Source of the DNA: Shewanella morhuae
GTDB taxonomy: Bacteria > Pseudomonadota > Gammaproteobacteria > Enterobacterales > Shewanellaceae
Reading direction: 5' to 3'
Assembly: GCF_900156405.1 (NCBI RefSeq)
Contig: NZ_FTNN01000007.1
Span: 1-64,000, forward strand
Length of the DNA stretch: 64,000 nucleotides
This document shows positions 58,815-64,000 of the stretch, one piece after another; positions within the stretch are counted from its first letter, which is position 1; every line of letters starts with the position of its first letter. The position numbers and the translations under genes were made by a program. Below the pieces are notes generated by a model, which worked only from the letters and a program-made list of their open reading frames with translations, was not told the DNA's origin and searched no databases.

Positions 58815-59696
58815 GTGCTAACACGATCCGATGATTTGCAGATTTTATTGACGATTGTAGATACTGGTGGCTTTTCGGCGGCTGCCGAGGCGCTGGATAT
58901 TCAAGTCGCACGGGTATCGCGGGCGATCACTCGCCTTGAAAGCCAACTGCAAGTGACACTACTCAACCGCACCACGCGCCGAGTCGAACTCACCAACGAG
59001 GGACGGCAATTTGTTGATGCGGTACGTATAGGATTACAAACGCTGCAGCAGGCCGAAGAAGATCTCGTCGCCCGTGGTGAGCGCCCTAAAGGTCGTTTAA
59101 GAGTCGATGCAGCGAGCCCTTTCGTACTGCATCAAATCGTGCCCTTAGTGCAAGAATTTAAGCAAGCCTATCCCGATATCGAGCTTGAAATCACCTCCAA
59201 TGAAGGTTTTGTCGATCTGATTGAGAAACGTACCGATGTGGCGATCCGTATCGGCAAGCTGACTGACTCGACTCTGCACGCCAGACCGCTGGGTAAAAGT
59301 AAGCTGTATATTGTGGCCTCTAGTGCATACTTAGCGCAGCGCGGTCTACCGAAGAATATTAGCGATCTGCCCCACCACTGCCTTATCGGCTTTACCGGTT
59401 CTAAAGTGCTCAATCAATGGCCCTTAAAAGGTATCGATCAAATTACACCTAACGTGCGCGCCAGCAACGGCGAAACCGTGCGCCAATTAACCTTATCGGG
59501 CAATGGTATCGCTTGTTTGTCGGGCTTTATGGTTAACGACGATATTGCCACGGGACGATTAGTCCCATTGCTTGAAAGTGAGCACGTGACCAATGTCGGA
59601 CGGGAGCAAGTAAATGCCGTCTATTATAAAACCTCAACCGTGGCGCGGCGGATCTCGGCTTTTATCGATTTTATCCAGCCCAGATTGAGTCTGTAA
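58815..59696 (+). CDS. LysR-family transcriptional regulator, divergent from the MFS gene
   Basis: Starts with GTG, with GGAGAC eight bases upstream. The N-terminal helix-turn-helix (TGGFSAAAEALDIQVARVSRAITRLE over residues about 17-42) is of the CrgA/AaeR-like LysR subgroup that often has a short N-terminal lead and an LRVDA-type linker (GRLRVDAASPFVLH near residue 94). The effector domain follows to residue 293. It sits back to back with the MFS transporter and is next to an aldo-keto reductase gene, so it may control both, or respond to an aldehyde-like compound; this is inference. Confidence 0.9.
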   Translation: MLTRSDDLQILLTIVDTGGFSAAAEALDIQVARVSRAITRLESQLQVTLLNRTTRRVELTNEGRQFVDAVRIGLQTLQQAEEDLVARGERPKGRLRVDAASPFVLHQIVPLVQEFKQAYPDIELEITSNEGFVDLIEKRTDVAIRIGKLTDSTLHARPLGKSKLYIVASSAYLAQRGLPKNISDLPHHCLIGFTGSKVLNQWPLKGIDQITPNVRASNGETVRQLTLSGNGIACLSGFMVNDDIATGRLVPLLESEHVTNVGREQVNAVYYKTSTVARRISAFIDFIQPRLSL

Positions 59697-59843
59697 AGAC
59701 ACGCGGCTAAATCGGCTATGAGTAAAGAGTCGCACAGCATTATTGTGATATTGGCAAATATGATTTGTGTTTTATCGACTTTATTGGCAAAGCTTGATAG
59801 GCGAAAGTAGCGCCATCACCATTCATTCAGTATTGGAAATATT

Positions 59844-60683
59844 ATGACTCAAGCACAGATAGACTCGACCGTATCTCATCCATTAGCTATGCCCATGCTC
59901 GGCACTGGCACTTTTAGACTCAAAGACCAAGCAGCAGTTGATGCTGTACTAATGGCTCTCGAAGAGGGCTCACGCCATATCGATACCGCACAAATCTACG
60001 GAAATGAGGCCGCCGTTGGCGAGGCAATTAAGGCTTCTAGCGTTCCCCGTGATGAACTCTTTATCACCACTAAAGTTTGGACAGAAAATCTAGCCGCAAA
60101 CCGTTTCGAAGCCAGCGTTATTGACAGCTTAACCGCGCTACAAACCCAGTATGTTGATTTGCTATTAATCCATTGGCCACTTAAGGATGAACACGTGCCG
60201 ATGGCAGATTACCTCTTATCATTAAAAACCATGCTAAATAAGGGGTTCACTCGCCGTATTGGAGTATCGAATTTCACTAACGCCCAGTTATCCCAAGCGA
60301 TTGAGATATTAGGTGAAGGAGTGATTTTCACCAATCAAGTAGAAGTGCATCCGTATTTGGTTAACACAAAAGTGACGCAGTTTTGTAAGCAGCACAATAT
60401 CTTAGTGACGGGCTACATGCCTTTTGCCTACGGCGCTGTATTACAAGATGAGTTAATTACTCAGATTGCTAAGAAACATGGCGTCACCACAGCTCAAACC
60501 ATACTCGCTTGGTTAAGACAACAAGGATTCGCCACGATTCCTTCATCGACCAAACGTGAGAATATTCGCAGCAACCTAGCAACAGCCAAACTCATGTTAT
60601 CTGCAGCGGAAATCGAGGCAATCACTGGATTAGATCGCAATCATAGGGTGGCCAATCCAGACTTCGCCCCACACTGGGACTAA
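59844..60683 (+). CDS. dkgB: Aldo-keto reductase, 2,5-didehydrogluconate reductase B-like
   Basis: An NADPH-dependent reductase of the AKR3/AKR5 type for small aldehydes such as methylglyoxal or 2,5-diketogluconate. The 279-residue barrel shows the catalytic set: Asp and Tyr in HIDTAQIYGNE (about residues 46-56), the Lys in ITTKVW and His in LLIHWPL (about residue 109); later the GVSNFTNAQL segment and the coenzyme-binding region IPSSTKRENIRSNL. The sequence follows E. coli DkgB closely as far as I recall, including MPMLGTGTFRLKDQ at the start. It lies downstream of the LysR gene. Confidence 0.9.
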   Translation: MTQAQIDSTVSHPLAMPMLGTGTFRLKDQAAVDAVLMALEEGSRHIDTAQIYGNEAAVGEAIKASSVPRDELFITTKVWTENLAANRFEASVIDSLTALQTQYVDLLLIHWPLKDEHVPMADYLLSLKTMLNKGFTRRIGVSNFTNAQLSQAIEILGEGVIFTNQVEVHPYLVNTKVTQFCKQHNILVTGYMPFAYGAVLQDELITQIAKKHGVTTAQTILAWLRQQGFATIPSSTKRENIRSNLATAKLMLSAAEIEAITGLDRNHRVANPDFAPHWD

Positions 60684-60705
60684 GTTCGAAACAGACTAAC
60701 AAAAT

Positions 60706-61320
60706 CTAGTCACCCACTGCCCACGCTTCAATAAAACGATGGTAACAAGCTACTAGCATATCGGCATCAAGGGCATAATCGGGGATAGTTTCGGGGCAAT
60801 AAAGGGCGCAGCGGCTACCTGCATTTTGGGCAGTTTGCAGATCAAATAAATAATCGCCCACATATAAAATATCTGCAGGATCTAATTGCCACTGCTGGCA
60901 AATAAGCTCAATGCCTTCAGGGTGCGGCTTAGGCTGCGCATCATCGCGGGTTAACACCAATGCGATATCGATGCCGAGCTTATTGATAGTGATTTGCGCT
61001 GCTTCTGGCATATTGCGGGTCAAAATAGCCAATGGCAGCGATTTAGCCTGTAAGTATTCGATAAGCTCCTTAGCCCCATCTATCCAACTGGCGTTAAGTG
61101 AGCTTTGTCTTTCATACTCATGGACTATCTCAAATGCTTTATTACGCACCTCGCCTTCACTGAGGCTATTAACATGGGCCAAAATATCCGTACCAGAATC
61201 AATGCCTAGCTCGCGGCGCAGCCCGGAAAAATCAGGATTTGAATGCGCCAAAGTGCCGTCAAGATCGAAGATGACGCCACGGATATCTTTAAGTTTTACA
61301 TCACTGAGTCGTGTAATCAC
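60706..61320 (-). CDS. HAD-family hydrolase (phosphatase)
   Basis: A 204-residue cytosolic phosphatase of the haloacid dehalogenase superfamily. The nucleophile motif FDLDGTLAHS (about residues 18-27) begins the chain, followed by the small helical cap, the Thr motif (AILTRN, about residue 97), the Lys in DAQPKPHPEG and the acidic motif YVGDYLFDLQ (about residue 164). It resembles Gph/YniC-type phosphoglycolate or sugar phosphatases; the substrate is not certain. It converges with dkgB and is 35 bases from an EamA transporter gene upstream on the same strand, with which it may be co-transcribed. Confidence 0.88.
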   Translation of the reverse strand: MITRLSDVKLKDIRGVIFDLDGTLAHSNPDFSGLRRELGIDSGTDILAHVNSLSEGEVRNKAFEIVHEYERQSSLNASWIDGAKELIEYLQAKSLPLAILTRNMPEAAQITINKLGIDIALVLTRDDAQPKPHPEGIELICQQWQLDPADILYVGDYLFDLQTAQNAGSRCALYCPETIPDYALDADMLVACYHRFIEAWAVGD

Positions 61321-61355
61321 AGACCTTTCCCATAGGTAAAATATTTATCTAAACG

Positions 61356-62375
61356 TTAGATTACTTGCATACGCTTTAGCTGACGATTGCGATAAAGCGG
61401 TAATAACTGAACCACCATCACCGACATTATGATTACACCAATCCCCAACAGCGATAATCCATCTAATTCATCGGCATGAAAGACTTCAGGCCACCAGCCC
61501 ACCGCGACCACAATAGCTGTCGCACTAAAACTAAATACTGGCGTTAAGGCTAACATTGCGCTCACCTGCGCCGTCGGCCAATATTTCATTGATTGTCCAA
61601 AACAGCCATAAGCTATTAAGGTATTGGCGGCGCAAAATAACGCTATCTGCCACTCAAAGCTGTCCATCTCGGCAAACTGACTAAGATCGCTAAAGGGAGC
61701 CATTACGAAAATACCTAAGGCATAGAGCACTAAAAGCACATTGGCAGGTGATAATCGATTTAATAATGACTTTTGCAATAAGGCATAACTGGTCCAAGAC
61801 AACGCCGAGAATTGAATAATCATCACTCCAATCCAAACTTGATGATTGTTCGTGGCTGAAAAGTTTAAATTAGGATGGAAAAACATCAGCATACCTAAAG
61901 CTAAGGTCGCAAAACAGCTGAGTTGCACTGCGTTAAGCCGTTCCTTGAAAAATAGCACACCACCAAAAGCTAAGAAGAAAGGCGATGTTTGGAAATTTAG
62001 CTGGGCAGCACCAGGCGCGAGATAATCGAGGGAGTAAACAAAAGAAACATAATTAAACATCAAGAACATGCCCGCCAGCACCAATCTTAACCAAACTTTG
62101 GCATCGAGCGCGGCAAATTGCTTAAGGCTGCCCGCGCTCCATTGGATCAATATACTGACTAACAACGCAACCAGAAAGCGGAACCACGTTAGTGTTACCG
62201 GATCGATAAAAGCACCTGATAGTTTTAAGGCTATCGGCAATATGCCCCAAAACAACACGGCAACGGAGATAAAAATAAGCCCGAGTTGAGCATGATTATT
62301 TGCCTGTGGGGCATTAAGGTTGAGATTCACGGATGAGTCCAATAGAGACCACGAAATGGGCTGCCATTCTGGCAC
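61356..62375 (-). CDS. EamA-family (drug/metabolite) transporter
   Basis: A DMT-superfamily membrane protein of 339 residues with two EamA repeats, about ten hydrophobic segments. The first repeat begins LIFISVAVLFWGILPIALK (about residue 33), with ITLTWFRFLVALL-like sequence following; the second begins near residue 185. The N-terminal 25 residues are polar, so the frame start could be slightly later. The substrate is unknown. The short spacer to the HAD gene suggests a two-gene transcript. Confidence 0.85.
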   Translation of the reverse strand: MPEWQPISWSLLDSSVNLNLNAPQANNHAQLGLIFISVAVLFWGILPIALKLSGAFIDPVTLTWFRFLVALLVSILIQWSAGSLKQFAALDAKVWLRLVLAGMFLMFNYVSFVYSLDYLAPGAAQLNFQTSPFFLAFGGVLFFKERLNAVQLSCFATLALGMLMFFHPNLNFSATNNHQVWIGVMIIQFSALSWTSYALLQKSLLNRLSPANVLLVLYALGIFVMAPFSDLSQFAEMDSFEWQIALFCAANTLIAYGCFGQSMKYWPTAQVSAMLALTPVFSFSATAIVVAVGWWPEVFHADELDGLSLLGIGVIIMSVMVVQLLPLYRNRQLKRMQVI

Positions 62376-62668
62376 TGAGTTAAGCCAATATCTAGCCTCT
62401 TATTATGGAAAGATAAGTGCTAGGTTGGATACTTTAACTGACATTGCTGTTATATGAGTAATATGTGCGATATGAGTTTAAATCGCTTAACGTTTTTGGG
62501 GTTTTAGCCCTCATCCTTAATTCTGCAGCGATTGATTTTAAATCTATACGGACATTGCCATTTCCAGTGATAGCATTAACCGAGTATATTTGGCCGACTA
62601 AAATGGCTTATCGGCCACCTTCTTTTATGCCACATCTTTATAGGCAAACTGTTTAAATAGGAAAGTTA

Positions 62669-63475
62669 ATGCTATCTACCGTCACTCTCGAACAAGTACA
62701 AAGGTGTATTAAGCCCGCCGCAAAAGAACTCGCCAAGCGGCGTGCTGCAGGCACAAACGGAGATTTACTTAACTCAGAACTGAGGCCAACAAACTTCGAG
62801 CAGGCCTTCGCCATTCAACAAGCCGTGGCAGAAATATTTAGCACTACCGACAACAATCCTATCGTAGCGTGGAAATGCTTACTGCCCACTGCCGAAAAAA
62901 CTGTCGTTGCGCCTATTTATCAACATGATGTATATCAACAATCGGCCACTTGCCCACTGTATGCATCGAATCAACAACTGGCTCGCGTCGAACCCGAACT
63001 GGCTTTTGAGATAGCTCGCGATTTGCCGCCAAGAGCGACGCCTTATACCGAAGCTGAAATCGATGCGGCTTTAGGTAACACTCGCTTAGCGCTTGAATTG
63101 ATAAAAAGCCGCTACCACACGCCCAGTGAAGCGACCTATTTTGATGCCCTAGCCGATGGCTTAGTTAATCAAGGCTTGTGGTTAGGCCCAGTGCTTAACG
63201 TGCTAGAGGGTTTAAATACCAGTGGTTTTGAGCTCAAGGTTAATATTCAAGATGGCGACACACTGCAAAAAACCGCCATTCATCCCAATGGCTCCGCTAA
63301 AGCAGGGCTCTACTGGCTGGTTAATTTTTTATCAACCCAAGGTATTGGCTTAACTCAAGGCCAATATGTGATTACCGGCTCCTACGCGGGCGTACTTGAC
63401 TTGCCATTGGCGCAAATCTGCCATTTTGAATACGGCGAACTTGGGCAGTTTTCAGTCGAATTTATCACTAAATAA
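62669..63475 (+). CDS. 2-keto-4-pentenoate hydratase-like protein (MhpD family)
   Basis: A fumarylacetoacetate-hydrolase-superfamily enzyme of 268 residues that hydrates 2-keto-4-pentenoate-type acids or decarboxylates 4-oxalocrotonate. The family features are the VEPELAFEIARDLPPR segment (about residues 107-122, with the metal-binding Glu pair), the later GAVLDLP-like AGVLDLPLAQICHFEYGELGQFSVEF tail (given from residue about 241) and a central ALELIKSRY. Other aromatic catabolism genes are not present beside it. An ATG at 62669 follows GGAAAG, six bases upstream. Confidence 0.87.
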   Translation: MLSTVTLEQVQRCIKPAAKELAKRRAAGTNGDLLNSELRPTNFEQAFAIQQAVAEIFSTTDNNPIVAWKCLLPTAEKTVVAPIYQHDVYQQSATCPLYASNQQLARVEPELAFEIARDLPPRATPYTEAEIDAALGNTRLALELIKSRYHTPSEATYFDALADGLVNQGLWLGPVLNVLEGLNTSGFELKVNIQDGDTLQKTAIHPNGSAKAGLYWLVNFLSTQGIGLTQGQYVITGSYAGVLDLPLAQICHFEYGELGQFSVEFITK

Positions 63476-63650
63476 CCTCTTAAAAGACCAATAGGCGAGC
63501 CTACGCTTCACTCGAATCGCCTATCGGTCAAATCAATTTTTTCTCGCCCCTATTCTCGCCCCCCTCAAAGCACAACAAAAATAAAACAAATTTGTCTCAA
63601 AACGCGCACCTATGTATCATCTAGATTCATCAATAATAAGGATATACATT

Positions 63651-64000
63651 ATGTCGCATGGAAAAATGCTGCCAATCGCCTACTTTCTTACCCTCACTTT
63701 AGGCACCTCTTTTATCTTACACGCCTCTGAGAATAGCTTTGCTAAAGCCTATAGCGACTATCAAACCGCGGTGAAAAAAGGCGATACTGCGAACATTGAA
63801 GCGAGTGCTAAAACGGCTTACCAACTCGGTGAGGCTCAGTATGCCAAAGATAGTATCGACTTAGCCAATCTCGCTATAAACTGGGCCAGTGCGATAGAAA
63901 ATCAAGTCGCGCCAAACCCATTTATAGAAACCCATTTTCAGCAAACCGCCAAGGCTAATGAATTATATAAACTCGCGCTTGCTAACTATAAAATCCATTA
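63651..64000 (+). CDS. Exported protein of unknown function, 5' part only
   Basis: The frame starts at ATG 63651, with AAGGA eight bases upstream, and runs off the window end. The signal peptide (about MSHGKMLPIAYFLTLTLGTSFILHASE) is clear, with a cut near HAS. The visible mature part (about 90 residues) is helical and alanine-rich, with a repeated pattern of K/A/Y residues (SFAKAYSDYQTAVKKGD, AAKTAYQLGEAQYAKD, ANLAINWASAIENQV) that suggests TPR-like helical repeats. I cannot name it. Confidence 0.75.
   Translation, partial: MSHGKMLPIAYFLTLTLGTSFILHASENSFAKAYSDYQTAVKKGDTANIEASAKTAYQLGEAQYAKDSIDLANLAINWASAIENQVAPNPFIETHFQQTAKANELYKLALANYKIH

Noticed and set aside
62465..62656. A 63-codon open frame before the hydratase gene
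   Set aside because: No ribosome-binding site or conserved-looking motif; probably chance in the promoter region.

Overview
The window reads as chromosomal DNA of a Shewanella-like marine gammaproteobacterium. I infer this from the overall protein character, the stand-alone fumarate reductase with a di-haem cytochrome b subunit, the aspA/dcuA/frd arrangement, and a core of groESL, dsbD, ssb, uvrA and deaD. No rRNA, tRNA or CRISPR array was recognised. All product calls come from reading the translated sequence; no database search was run.

Layout. (1) 1-2.75 kb: the right end of an IS3-family element abuts a 5'-truncated SMC/ABC-type ATPase, followed by a cluster of hairpins with AGGA-containing loops. 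(2) 2.75-26.8 kb: ordinary core genes: groEL/groES under a sigma-32-like promoter, a MATE exporter, a LysR regulator, fxsA, cutA-dsbD, a Kef-type antiporter, an isolated galK, a quinone oxidoreductase, an RND pump with its adaptor, a leucine-rich-repeat protein kinase, mltD and a large M16 peptidase. (3) 27.6-37.3 kb: a metabolic block of periplasmic asparaginase, aspartase, a C4-dicarboxylate antiporter, fumarate reductase FrdCAB and a porin. Together these could turn asparagine into fumarate used as an anaerobic electron acceptor. (4) 37.4-47.7 kb: an accessory island. It contains a decayed XRE antitoxin-like gene between two near-identical palindromes, a decayed IS5 element with a CTAG target duplication, a compact six-gene minus-strand operon, and a frameshifted integrase remnant beside ssb. 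(5) 47.8-64 kb: core genes again: ssb, a YajR-like MFS protein, uvrA, an M28 peptidase, a DEAD-box helicase, a second MFS/LysR pair, dkgB, a HAD phosphatase, an EamA transporter, an MhpD-like hydratase and the start of an exported protein.

The most interesting content is the island operon at 39.65-46.86 kb. In transcription order it encodes a sigma-70-like protein, a small HTH-like protein, a 1137-residue fusion of an ImmA/IrrE-type metallopeptidase (HEIGH) with a UvrD helicase and an AddB/Cas4-like C-terminal domain, a protein with three ubiquitin-like repeats, an E1-like ThiF protein with an extra N-terminal domain, and a small Cys/His-rich DUF6527-like protein. Genes overlap or nearly touch, except for one 62-base gap that holds a perfect 8-bp hairpin. 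It looks like a ubiquitin-like modification module joined to a DNA-damage or invader-sensing helicase and a dedicated transcription switch. A role in mobile-element or phage defence is inference.
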